Below, one piece after another: positions 50,219-58,722 of a stretch of DNA of 64,000 nucleotides. The translations under genes and the position numbers were made by a program. The notes beneath the pieces are model-generated. The model saw nothing but the letters and a program-made list of their open reading frames with translations, was not told the DNA's origin and ran no database searches. Position 1 is the stretch's first letter. Each line of letters starts with the position of its first letter. The stretch comes from Pantoea sp. A4 (GTDB taxonomy: Bacteria > Pseudomonadota > Gammaproteobacteria > Enterobacterales > Enterobacteriaceae): NCBI RefSeq assembly GCF_000295955.2, contig NZ_ALXE01000047.1, positions 33,425-97,424 on the forward strand, in the 5' to 3' direction.

Positions 50219-50970
50219 TAGATTTGACAGCAAATTAGAGAGCGCGCGTTGTAGATGCAGCGCATCGGCCTGGAAAGAGACATCGCCTTCACAGGTTAAA
50301 CGGATATTTTTCTCTTCCGCCAGAATGTCGTAATAGCCCATCAGACGTTCAAATTCTGTGACGCTATTAAGCGGTTCGCGATGCAACGGTTCGCGGCTGT
50401 TATCTGCTCTCGCCAGAAACAGCATTGAGGAAATCATGCGCGAGAGCCTTTCGCCCTCCTCGATGATCGCCGCCAGCGTCTCGCGATACTCTTGCGGGCT
50501 ACGATCTTTACTTTGCGTCACGCTGGCAGCCGAGATGAGGTTGTTTATTGGGCTGCGAAGCTCATGAGCGATATCGGATGAGAAGCGGCTTAACTGTTTA
50601 AAGGACGCTTCTAACCGCGTCATCATACGGTCAAAGGAACTCGCCAGGGTGTTGAGTTCGTGCGGCCAGTGCCGATAAGCCAGGCGAGTATGCAAATCTT
50701 CCGCATCAATAGTCTCAATTTCCCGGCTGATCTTGCGTAGGGGCAGCAAACCGCGTCGGGCAAGCTAGTAACCAATGGCGGAAAAGACCACGATAGACAG
50801 CGCTACCGCAATCTGCATGCGCTGCCAGTAATCTTCAATAATTTCATTGTTCCGCGAGACATTAAGCGCCGCCTGAACCAGCCACGGTTGGTTCCCTTTC
50901 AGGATGAAGTTGGTTGAAGCGATCAGGTATTTTTCCTTGATCTCCCCTTGATGAAAGCGCCATGAGCGGT
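50219..50970 (-). pseudogene. Sensor histidine kinase remnant (CusS-like), amber stop and 3' deletion
   Basis: Read leftwards: a sensor-domain end GNQPWLVQAALNVSRNN, a transmembrane helix QIAVALSIVVFSAIGY, an in-frame TAG at 50765-50767, then LARRGLLPLRKISREIETI (HAMP), the dimerisation box FSSDIAHELRSPINNLISAA with its phospho-accepting His, and the first part of the ATPase domain to LQRALSNLLSNL at 50219. The N, G1 and G2 boxes are lost. Upstream of about 50970 the sequence changes to an RND pump. A heavy-metal sensor kinase is the likely parent. Confidence 0.8.
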
Positions 50971-51700
50971 AGGTAAATAAAGGTGAGATCCAGGTGAGCC
51001 AGCCTCAGCGCCAGCAGCGCGCCTACCGCCGCCGAGGGCAAGCCCAGCAGAATGGTCAACGGGTGGATCCAGCTTTCATACAACACGCCAAGGATCACGT
51101 AAATAACCGCCAGCGCCATGACAATCAGCCAGATCTGGCTACTCTGCGACTGCTGGTAGAGCGCCGCCTGTCCAGCGTAGCTACTGAAGACCGAGGTAGG
51201 CATCTGCATATCGCTTTCCACCAGGGCGATCGCCGCGGTGGCATCTGACAGTGACTTACCGGGTGCAAGGTCGAAAGAGACGGTGATCGCGGGGAGCTGA
51301 CCCTGGTGGTTAACGGCGGTTATGCCCTGCATACGAGAAATATGGGTGAAGGTTGTCACGGGTAACAGCGTGTTGGCGGCAGAACGGACATAGATCTTCG
51401 ACAGATCGCTTTCGTTCTGACGGAACGGCTGCTTCACTTCCATAATCACTTCATAGCTGTCTTCCGGCGCGTAGATGGTTGAGACCTGCTGAGTACCAAA
51501 GGCGGCATACAAGTTGCTGCGGATCTGATCGGCATTGACGCCGAGCAGTGAGGCTTTATTACGGTCAATCTGCAGATCGGCTTCCAGTCCGTTGAGCTGT
51601 GAGTCACTGTTCACGCCCACAAACACACCGGTTTTCTTCATCCCCTCCATCAGTTTGTTTGCCCAGCTGTTCAGCGCCAGCGCTGTTTTGCGCCGCATAC
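50971..51700 (-). pseudogene. RND efflux pump inner-membrane subunit, internal fragment
   Basis: About 240 codons from the middle of an MdtB/MuxB-type RND transporter: VGVNSDSQLNGLEADLQIDRNKASLLGV, YEVIMEVKQPFRQNESDLSKIYVRSAANTLLPV, then the start of the second membrane bundle WLIVMALAVIYVILGVLYESWIHPLTILLGLPSAAVGALLALRL. Both ends are cut: the right end joins a membrane fusion protein fragment in another frame, the left joins a sensor kinase fragment. More than two thirds of the usual 1000-plus residues are gone. Confidence 0.85.
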
Positions 51701-52164
51701 TGCTGCTGGGTACTGATTAACGTGTCCCAGTCAGAGGCGGAAATATAATTCTTCGCTTTTAAGCTGCGGCCACGGGCAACATCGTTTTGCGCTTTAGTCA
51801 ACGCAGAGTGGGATTCCGCCAGTGCCGCCACCGCATGGCGTAACGAGGCCTGCTGTGTGCTGTCGTCCAGCGTAAATAACAGCTGTCCCTGCTTAACAAA
51901 ATCCCCCTCCTTAAAAGCCACGGAGGCTACCGTGCCGGTCACCTGAGACTGGATATCCACCTGATTCAGTGACACCACATGTCCCTGAGTGGAAAGCCGC
52001 AGCGGCACGGACTTCACCTCAGCCTGACTCAGGCTGACAAGTGGCTCGGTTGCTTTTTGAACCGATGCTGCACTGCTGTATTGGCGAAAGAGGAAATAAG
52101 AAAGGAGACCGGCAGCCAATATCAGACCGATAACCAGCGAGGGTCTTGAGCGAAGTAATGTCAT
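51701..52164 (-). pseudogene. RND membrane fusion protein, N-terminal fragment
   Basis: The start is intact: membrane anchor SLVIGLILAAGLLSYFLF, then the lipoyl-like half SLNQVDIQSQVTGTVASVAFKEGDFVKQGQLLFTLD and the first helix of the hairpin HAVAALAESHSALTKAQNDVARG. After LISTQQQYAA (about residue 152) the sequence is RND-derived in a different frame and a stop comes 35 codons later. It was once the MdtA-like adaptor of the pump to its left. Confidence 0.82.
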
Positions 52165-52284
52165 GGTTATTCACTGTGAATAAGAAATGAGGCCAGTCTA
52201 CTGAGGGGATCTCTACAGAAAGGGGTTAGCAAGATGACAATCCTGTCATCTTGCTGTGGCTACCGATTTAGGGATGGTGTTTTA

Positions 52285-53178
52285 CTATGTCCGGTACTTA
52301 ACCGCGTCGATAAGTTTTGCGAAGGCTGCGGTGTGCTGTTTTCGGCTGGGGTAATACAAATAATACCCGCTAAACGGTGTACACCAAGCCTGCAGAATGC
52401 GCTGGAGTTTACCCTCAGCAATCAGTGATTTTACGCTGTCTTCCGGGACATAGGCGATGCCCATGCCAGAAACAGCGGCATCAATACGTGAGGACAAATT
52501 ATTAAAAATCAGCTGGCCTTCAACTTTGACTTTGATCTCCCTATCGCCATCGCGAAATTCCCAGTTATATATTCCCCCCAGGGTGGGAAGCCGCATATTG
52601 ATGCAGTTGTGATGTTGTAACTCATACGGCGTGGCCGGAATGCCGTGCTGGGCAAAATAGTCCGGTGTAGCCACGGTCGCCATACTCCAGTCAGGGCCGA
52701 TACGGACGGCAACCATATCTTTCTCGACCTGTTCGCCCAAGCGGACTCCGGCATCAAACCGACCGCTGACAATGTCGGTCAGCGTATTATCCACCGACAT
52801 TTCAACGTTCACTTCCGGGTACTGTTGCAGAAAAGGTTTGAGCAGTGGCCACAGCGTGGTGGTCAACGCGTGTTCACCGGCGGTAATGCGGATATTGCCG
52901 GAGATATTGCCCTGTTTCTCCTGAACACTAACCAGCGCTTTTTCAATGTCGTTGAGCATCGGTTCAACGCTCTGCACCAAACGTTCTCCGGCTTCCGTCG
53001 GCGCAACGCTGCGTGTGGTTCGGGTCAGTAAGCGTACATTCAGGCGTTCTTCCAGACCCCGGATGGCATGACTTAGTGCCGATTGTGAGACACCCAGTTT
53101 TGCGGCTGCACGCGTAAAGCTGCGTTCCTGCGCGACCATGACCAGGTAAATGAGGTCGTTAAAGTTTTCTTTAAGCAT
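52285..53178 (-). CDS. LysR family transcriptional regulator
   Basis: 297 residues, intact. HTH: DLIYLVMVAQERSFTRAAAKLGVSQSALSHAIRGLEERLNVRLLTRTTRSVAPTEAGERLV. The effector domain has NIRITAGEHALTTTLWPLLKPFLQQYPEVNVEMSVDN, and ISGMGIAYVPED-like VSGMGIAYVPEDSV. It is of the DmlR/YafC type. It is divergent from the sulfonate-type importer with a 330-base gap holding two inverted repeats, so it may control that operon. Confidence 0.92.
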   Translation of the reverse strand: MLKENFNDLIYLVMVAQERSFTRAAAKLGVSQSALSHAIRGLEERLNVRLLTRTTRSVAPTEAGERLVQSVEPMLNDIEKALVSVQEKQGNISGNIRITAGEHALTTTLWPLLKPFLQQYPEVNVEMSVDNTLTDIVSGRFDAGVRLGEQVEKDMVAVRIGPDWSMATVATPDYFAQHGIPATPYELQHHNCINMRLPTLGGIYNWEFRDGDREIKVKVEGQLIFNNLSSRIDAAVSGMGIAYVPEDSVKSLIAEGKLQRILQAWCTPFSGYYLYYPSRKQHTAAFAKLIDAVKYRT

Positions 53179-53508
53179 CTTACGCTTTCACCTTTGTAGC
53201 CTTCAGCGGCATACCAAAGGGGGAATATAGGCGAAATACGCCGGGGTTGAACAGGGAAAAATCTCTTTTCACCCGGATCGAAGCCGCTGAAATTTATCCA
53301 TGTGAGACGAGATTGGCGAGATGTTAGCGGTTGCTCAGATTTATGGGCAGGCGCAACAGTAAATACTTATGCAGTAAATTGCCGCATAAGTAATGCAATA
53401 TAAAGCATTACGAAATTGTACAAACATCATAAAAACTACCTTATTCTCGAACCGGAATAACATTGCCATAGCATCAATTAAAAATACCAACACAACAGGA
53501 AATAACAG
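53179..53508. other. Divergent intergenic region with two inverted repeats (330 bp)
   Basis: TACTTATGC and GCATAAGTA, perfect 9-base arms 11 bases apart, occupy 53364-53392. TTATTC and GAATAA, 8 bases apart, occupy 53441-53460, about 50 bases before the importer start. The first has the dyad form of a LysR box; the second sits near the expected promoter. Confidence 0.55.
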
Positions 53509-54504
53509 ATGAAAATAAGAACTTTGGGCTGGGTATTTACCCTGCTGACATTAGGGGCACAAAGTGCTATCGCCGCCCCCGATCTGAGCAAGACCACGCT
53601 GAGCGTGGCCAGTACCGGCTGGAAAGTCGAACAGGCAGTGTTAAAGCTGGCTAAACTGGACGATACACCCTATCGCGTTACCTATCAGACCTTCCAGGGC
53701 GGCGCTCTGGGGTTGGAAGCGATGGCGGCTAACAAAGTGGATTTCGCCGTCACCAGCGAAATTCCACCGGTATTTGCTTCGCTGGCGGCAAATAAGGGCA
53801 ATTTCAAAATTATCGCCATTCAAAACAGCACCACGCTGCATCAGGAATTGATTGTTCCGCCTAATTCGCCGATTAAAAGCGTGGCGGATTTAAAAGGTAA
53901 ACGCGTCGGCTATATTAAATCCACTACCGCGCACTATTTTCTCTATCAGATGCTGAAAAGCGCCGGTCTGAAGTGGGACGACATTAAGCGTGTGGAAATT
54001 ACCACCGCCGATGGCGTCACCGCGCTGTTCGGTGGCGGCATCGACGCCTTCGCCAGCTACGGCAACTCGATCAGGGCCGCCGAACTGCGCGGTGCTCACC
54101 AACTGGCCAGCGCCGAAAATATTCTGTCCGGCAATTTCCCCATTGTAGCGTCACAAATTTCGCTGCAAGACTCCGGCAAACGTGCCGCCTTCGCAGACTA
54201 CATCGGACGCCTGAATGCCGCTTACTACTATGCCCAAACGCACCCGGAAGCCTGGGCTAAAGTCTCCGCCGCCCCGACTGGCCGCCCCTACGACGTCGCA
54301 CTGGCGGACACCAAAGCGGAGTTCGCCCAGCGCCCAACCCGCGACACCACGGTTTCACCTGAAGCGCGCAAGACCCAGCAGGACGTGGCCGATACACTTT
54401 ACGCCACCGGATTGCTGGAAAAACCGGTCGATGTCGCCACATTCTACGACACCTCACTGACCGATGGAATCAATCAGGCCCTTGCCAGCTACCTACCTAA
54501 ATAA
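53509..54504 (+). CDS. ABC transporter substrate-binding protein, aliphatic sulfonate type (SsuA/NMT1-like)
   Basis: 331 residues. Signal peptide MKIRTLGWVFTLLTLGAQSAIAAP, then NMT1/SsuA-like features: YRVTYQTFQGGALGLEAMAANKVDFAVTSEIPPVFA, GNFKIIAIQNSTTLHQELIVPPNSPIKSVADLKGKRVGYIKSTTAHYFLYQML and VEITTADGVTALFGGGIDAFASYG. The family carries sulfonates, taurine or thiamine precursors. AGGAAATAAC precedes the ATG. From here to about 56130 the DNA is visibly more GC-rich at third positions than the flanks. Confidence 0.88.
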   Translation: MKIRTLGWVFTLLTLGAQSAIAAPDLSKTTLSVASTGWKVEQAVLKLAKLDDTPYRVTYQTFQGGALGLEAMAANKVDFAVTSEIPPVFASLAANKGNFKIIAIQNSTTLHQELIVPPNSPIKSVADLKGKRVGYIKSTTAHYFLYQMLKSAGLKWDDIKRVEITTADGVTALFGGGIDAFASYGNSIRAAELRGAHQLASAENILSGNFPIVASQISLQDSGKRAAFADYIGRLNAAYYYAQTHPEAWAKVSAAPTGRPYDVALADTKAEFAQRPTRDTTVSPEARKTQQDVADTLYATGLLEKPVDVATFYDTSLTDGINQALASYLPK

Positions 54505-54522
54505 CTTCACGGAATGACCGCC

Positions 54523-55362
54523 ATGCAGAAAAATCATCCCGTTTCACTCACCGGCGAGTCGGTGATTCAGTCGCCGCGCGTCATCTCTGCGTCGGGGTTC
54601 AAACCCGCGCTGGCAAGGCTGCTGCGCCTGCTAGCCCCCTGGCTGCTGCTCATTGCACTGCTGATCGTCTGGTACCTTTCCAGCCTGAACGAAGCCAGCC
54701 GCACTATCCTGCCGTCGCCGTTTGAGGTGGTAACGCGCGCGGTTACCAGTCTGGAGAGTGGCGATCTGTCCGAAAGCATGTACGTCAGCGCTCGGCGCGC
54801 CCTTGCTGGCTTCGTGCTCGGCGGCAGCATTGGCTTCGTACTCGGCCTGCTCAACGGCATATCGCGGCGGGCTGAAATTACCCTCAGCACCACGATCAAC
54901 ATGGTGCACAACATTCCGGTGCTGGCCCTGATCTCGCTGTTTATCGTCTGGTTTGGTATCGGCGAGGAAGTGAAAATCGTTATGGTGGCGTTCGGCGTGT
55001 TTTTCCCGGTGTACATCAATACCTTTCACGGTATCAGGAACATTGATCGCGGCCTGCTGGAGATGGGCAAGGTCTACGGCTTCACACCGATGGAAATGTT
55101 CCGCGACATCATCTTCCCCGGCGCGCTGCCTTCGATTCTGGTCGGTGTGCGGCTGTCGCTCAGCATCATGTGGCTGGTGCTGATTGCTGCCGAAACCATC
55201 GCCTCCGATGCGGGTATCGGCTACATGGCCATCACTGGCCGCGAGCTGATGCAAATGGACAAGGTGGTGCTCAGCATCATCATCTATGCGCTGCTCGGTA
55301 AACTGTCCGACGTCATCGCTTCGTCGCTGATGCGCCGGGTTCTGCGCTGGCGCAATCAATAG
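54523..55362 (+). CDS. ABC transporter permease (SsuC/TauC type)
   Basis: 279 residues with six predicted helices. Seen: LLLIALLIVWYLSSLN, the early motif RRALAGFVLGGSIGFVLGLLNG, HNIPVLALISLFIVWFGIGEEVKI and the EAA loop GKVYGFTPMEMFRDIIFPGALPSILVGVRLSLSIMWLVLIAAE. I prefer ATG 54523 because GGA lies 9 bases before it; ATG 54514, three codons earlier, abuts that GGA. Operon with the genes on both sides. Confidence 0.9.
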   Translation: MQKNHPVSLTGESVIQSPRVISASGFKPALARLLRLLAPWLLLIALLIVWYLSSLNEASRTILPSPFEVVTRAVTSLESGDLSESMYVSARRALAGFVLGGSIGFVLGLLNGISRRAEITLSTTINMVHNIPVLALISLFIVWFGIGEEVKIVMVAFGVFFPVYINTFHGIRNIDRGLLEMGKVYGFTPMEMFRDIIFPGALPSILVGVRLSLSIMWLVLIAAETIASDAGIGYMAITGRELMQMDKVVLSIIIYALLGKLSDVIASSLMRRVLRWRNQ

Positions 55363-55372
55363 GAAATCCATC

Positions 55373-56131
55373 ATGACAACACCCAACGGCTATGGCATTA
55401 CCCTCGACAACGTCAGCAAGCGTTTCGGCGACGTGTCGATCCTCAACAACGTCAGCCTGACGCTGGTACCCGGCGAGTTCGTCGCCATCGTTGGCCACAG
55501 TGGCTGCGGTAAAAGTACGCTGCTACGCATGATCGCCGGGCTGGAGCAGCCCAGCAGCGGCACGATCGCCATCAACCATCTGCCGATCGACGGCGTCAAC
55601 CCGCACGTCCGCGTACTGTTCCAGGAAGCGCGTCTGCTGCCCTGGCGCAGTGTGCTGGACAACGTGCGTTCCGGATCTCCAAACAGGGACAACGACGTGG
55701 CGCGGAGCGTGCTGGCCAAAGTCGGTCTGGCTGACAAGCAGCGCAGCTGGCCGGGCGTGCTGTCCGGTGGGCAGAAGCAGAGGGTGGCGCTGGCGCGCGC
55801 GCTGGTTGCCAAACCGCGCGTACTGCTGCTGGATGAACCGCTCGGTGCACTGGACGCCCTCACCCGCCTCGACATGCAGGCGCTGATCGAGAATGTCTGG
55901 TTGGAACAGCGCTTCACCGGCATTTTGGTTACCCATGACGTAGACGAAGCCGTGCGGCTGGCGGACCGGGTGATCGTCATGGCGCACCAGCACATCGCGC
56001 TGGATGTCCGTATCGAGCTCAGTCGCCCGCATACCACCGAAGAGGACCTGCTGCACTACAGGAAACTGATTCTCAGCAAGATCCTGCATCAGCCAGAAAA
56101 TCAGAGTCCACAGGCAGAATTCACCATCTAA
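55373..56131 (+). CDS. ABC transporter ATP-binding protein (SsuB/TauB type)
   Basis: 252 residues. Walker A GHSGCGKST (about 43), Q-loop VLFQEARLLPWRSVLDNV (a signature of the nitrate/sulfonate ATPases), LSGGQKQRVALARALVAKPRVLLLDEPLGALDALTR and switch VTHDVDEAVRLADRVIVM. It starts 10 bases after the permease with AGGAAATC. It completes the importer. Confidence 0.93.
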   Translation: MTTPNGYGITLDNVSKRFGDVSILNNVSLTLVPGEFVAIVGHSGCGKSTLLRMIAGLEQPSSGTIAINHLPIDGVNPHVRVLFQEARLLPWRSVLDNVRSGSPNRDNDVARSVLAKVGLADKQRSWPGVLSGGQKQRVALARALVAKPRVLLLDEPLGALDALTRLDMQALIENVWLEQRFTGILVTHDVDEAVRLADRVIVMAHQHIALDVRIELSRPHTTEEDLLHYRKLILSKILHQPENQSPQAEFTI

Positions 56132-56290
56132 CGGCATGCTGCCTTTTAATGAAGGTTGAACAGGGAAAAAACCGTTTTGCCCTGCTCTTTCCCGCTGAAT
56201 ATTATCGATATGAGATGGGTACAATTGTTCTGGAGTATCAGCCCGACAATGACGTCGGGCTGAGAGTGAGCCGTAAAGCATTATGCCAGG

Positions 56291-56347
56291 TCAGACAAAG
56301 TAGATCCCGCCATCTACCACAATGGATTGCCCGGTGACGTAGGCGGA
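56291..56347 (-). pseudogene. C-terminal scrap of a short-chain dehydrogenase
   Basis: On the - strand these bases read SAYVTGQSIVVDGGIYFV and stop. YVTGQ.I.VDGG is the hallmark end of classical SDR enzymes. The sequence turns non-homologous at about 56348, 12 bases before the LysR stop, so only about 18 codons of the gene survive. It marks a deletion or recombination boundary. Confidence 0.7.
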
Positions 56348-56359
56348 ATGAAAATCTAT

Positions 56360-57235
56360 TCATTTCCCAGACAGGTCGGCACAAATCTCAATCAAATGTG
56401 TCATGACTGCACGAACAGCGGCCGATTGCCTCACATCTCCGTGAACCGACATCCAAAGCTTTCTGGCTGGCGGTTCGGGAAGTGTTTTGAGATTCACCAG
56501 TCCAGAATCAGCATCACCCAAAAGCCGCGGTAGTAAAGCGATACCCAAACCAGAGCGTGCGCCTTGAGCTTGAGTGACCACATCGTTAGTTCTCAGGGCG
56601 AATGGACGGTCCGCTGCAAACTCAGCCAACCAACGTTGCTGAGGGATGTCGTCCAAAGATGACTCGAATCCTATGAACATCCAACGATCTAATTGCTCAT
56701 CAATGTAGCCATCTCTGGCATAAAGGCCTAAAGACAATTCGCCAATCTGTCGCACTACCCGACCGGGCAACGTCGGCCGCACAAAACCAATTGCGATGTC
56801 GGCCTCTGCACGCTCAAGCGATGCGACCGCTGATGTTGCCGACAGTACCATCTGGATTTCGGGATGGGTTTTAGCGAAGTCTGGAAGGCTGGGTGCAATG
56901 AGAAAGGCGGAGAGGATGGGCAGCGCACTCACCGTGACAGTAGCTGGCACACCATGGGGATGACACTGCAGATGACGAACAATCGCATTTGCCTGCCCTT
57001 CCATCGCCTGGCCCACCTTGGCGAGATCTTGCCCATCCTTCGTCAATTGCGTTGATCGAGGTAGGCGAACAACCAGCTTGCGCCCAATTGATAACTCAAG
57101 ACGCGCGACGCGACGGCCCACGGTGGCGTGATCGACGCCCATTTCGGCAGCCGCAGCGGTAAATGAACCGAGCCTGGCGGTTGCCAGAAAGAAGTGGAGA
57201 TCTTGCCAATCAAACAGATTTTCATTTTTAGACAT
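56360..57235 (-). CDS. LysR family transcriptional regulator
   Basis: 291 residues from ATG 57235 (the frame continues to 57409 into the divergent gene and is not protein-like there). HTH: LHFFLATARLGSFTAAAAEMGVDHATVGRRVARLELSIGRKLVVRLPRSTQLTKDG, which has the DHATVGRRV variant of a subgroup often paired with dehydrogenases or GSTs. Effector part: VTVSALPILSAFLIAPSLPDF, ARSGLGIALLPRLL. It is divergent from the GST gene, 96 bases away. Confidence 0.92.
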   Translation of the reverse strand: MSKNENLFDWQDLHFFLATARLGSFTAAAAEMGVDHATVGRRVARLELSIGRKLVVRLPRSTQLTKDGQDLAKVGQAMEGQANAIVRHLQCHPHGVPATVTVSALPILSAFLIAPSLPDFAKTHPEIQMVLSATSAVASLERAEADIAIGFVRPTLPGRVVRQIGELSLGLYARDGYIDEQLDRWMFIGFESSLDDIPQQRWLAEFAADRPFALRTNDVVTQAQGARSGLGIALLPRLLGDADSGLVNLKTLPEPPARKLWMSVHGDVRQSAAVRAVMTHLIEICADLSGK

Positions 57236-57331
57236 GCTTGCATTTTTGCACGTGTCGATTGCATCGTCACGCGTTTCCAGGCGTGCAAAGCACGAGTAGC
57301 ATCTTCTGCTTTCTAACCCTGGAGAAATAAG

Positions 57332-57985
57332 ATGATACTTTTTTATGCGGCCGGAGCCAGTTCTCAGGCACCACATATCCTGCTCAGAGAAGCCGGGCTG
57401 AACTTCCAACTAGAGAAGGTTGATTTGGCCACACACTGTTGGTCCGGTGGAGACTATCGAACAATCAATCAAAAGGCTTGTGTGCCTGCGCTGAAATTGG
57501 ATGACGGAGATGTGCTGACAGAATGCGCAGTGATTTTGCAATTCATTGCCGATCAAGCTCCCTCATACCGGCTATTACCACCAAAAGATACCCGTGAGCG
57601 CTATCATGCGTTGGAATGGCTCAACTTCATCTCGACTGAAATACACAAGAATTTTATCACTTCAGAGAGGCATGGTGGCGTTGCGGCGAACTTTCTCTCG
57701 AAAACGCTGCAGGGGCAGGCTCTGACTCGCCTGCAAGTAATGCCCCGGCTGGAATATGTTGATAGCAGGCTGACGAGTTCGCGCTATCTGGCTGGCGAAC
57801 ATTTCTCCGCGCCGGATGCTTACCTTTACACCATATTAAATTGGGCACGACGACTTGGGATAGATTTAGCTCAATTGCCTGCGCTTCAGGATTTCTTTGA
57901 ACGTGTAAGCGAACGTCCTGCTGTACAGGAGACGATGCAGATTGAAGGTGCTCCGCATGCACTCCTGGAACATAACAGTGAATAA
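57332..57985 (+). CDS. Glutathione S-transferase (GstA/beta-class-like)
   Basis: 217 residues. The N-terminal thioredoxin-like domain has LFYAAGASSQAPHILLREAGLNFQLEKVDLATH, NQKACVPALKLDDGDVLTECAVILQFIAD with the cis-Pro and the ESxAI-type Glu-Cys site; the C-terminal helical domain has YLAGEHFSAPDAYLYTILNWA with the N-capping motif. The enzyme conjugates glutathione to electrophiles. Ribosome site CTGGAGAA. An 8-base inverted repeat (TTTGCACG/CGTGCAAA, 57245-57289) lies in the promoter gap. Confidence 0.92.
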   Translation: MILFYAAGASSQAPHILLREAGLNFQLEKVDLATHCWSGGDYRTINQKACVPALKLDDGDVLTECAVILQFIADQAPSYRLLPPKDTRERYHALEWLNFISTEIHKNFITSERHGGVAANFLSKTLQGQALTRLQVMPRLEYVDSRLTSSRYLAGEHFSAPDAYLYTILNWARRLGIDLAQLPALQDFFERVSERPAVQETMQIEGAPHALLEHNSE

Positions 57986-58234
57986 ATAAACTGTGCCTCT
58001 CATCTTCTGGACCACACATCTTTCCTGGTGTGGGTGATAGCAAGACTGATTGAAAATAGAGCTATTTTTGGAGGAAATGCCGCCAAAATGGCCTTTATCA
58101 CCATAAAACCCGTATGACCGCACGTAACGAAAAAGCATTGCTGGTTTTGATGTAGCTCAGAATAGGCAGATGTGGTATACCAACAGCATAACGCAGTTGA
58201 ATACTTACTGGAAAAAAATGGTTTCGGAAGCCTT

Positions 58235-58675
58235 ATGAAAAATTTGAAAATTGCATTCATTAAAGCCAACTGGCACAAGGAAATCGTCGGCAATGCTCTG
58301 GTTGGTTTTAAACAGGAGTTGCAGGAGAAGTCAGTCAATGCAGAACTGAAAGTTCTGGATGTCCCGGGCGCATTTGAAATGCCACTGTTAGCCAAACGAC
58401 TGGCAGCGACTGGCGAGTATGACGCGATTGTTTGCGCCGCACTGGTGGTTGATGGTGGTATCTACCGTCACGACTTCGTCGCTCAGGCGGTGGTTGATGG
58501 CCTGATGAACGTACAGCTGGAAACCAACGTGCCGGTGTTCTCTGTGTCGTTGACGCCACACAACTTCCAGCCTATTGATGAGCACATTGAGTTCTTCCAG
58601 ACTCACTTCATCAAAAAAGGCGCTGAAGCGGCGCGCGCAGTATTAGCGATTCATCAGCTGAGCAGCGAACTGTAA
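58235..58675 (+). CDS. ribH: 6,7-dimethyl-8-ribityllumazine synthase, type II (RibH2)
   Basis: 146 residues from ATG 58235 (CGGAAG upstream; the frame starts at 58172). Lumazine synthase signatures: IAFIKANWHKEIVGNALVGF with the Trp of the ribityl-binding loop, VPGAFEMPLLAKRL, AALVVDGGIYRHDFVAQAVVDGLM with the catalytic His, and VPVFSVSLTPHNFQ. The NWH and SLTPHNF motifs place it in the decameric type II class rather than the icosahedral type encoded in the usual rib operon. It makes the penultimate riboflavin intermediate. No FMN riboswitch was seen in the 250 bases upstream. Confidence 0.92.
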   Translation: MKNLKIAFIKANWHKEIVGNALVGFKQELQEKSVNAELKVLDVPGAFEMPLLAKRLAATGEYDAIVCAALVVDGGIYRHDFVAQAVVDGLMNVQLETNVPVFSVSLTPHNFQPIDEHIEFFQTHFIKKGAEAARAVLAIHQLSSEL

Positions 58676-58687
58676 TTGCCCTTCATG

Positions 58688-58718
58688 ACCCGGCACCTTC
58701 ACAGGGCCGGGTTATTTT
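58688..58718 (+). terminator. Terminator between convergent ribH and flavin reductase genes
   Basis: Seven-bp stem ACCCGGC/GCCGGGT with an 11-base loop, followed by TATTTTAT, 12 bases after the ribH stop. Confidence 0.72.
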
Positions 58719-58722
58719 ATGG

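Noticed and set aside
56149..56337. 62-codon rightward frame after the sulfonate ATPase
   Set aside because: It overlaps the SDR tail on the other strand and has no ribosome site or domain.
57986..58234. FMN riboswitch ahead of ribH
   Set aside because: The conserved RFN core segments are not present; only a small CCACAC/GTGTGG hairpin was seen near 58010.
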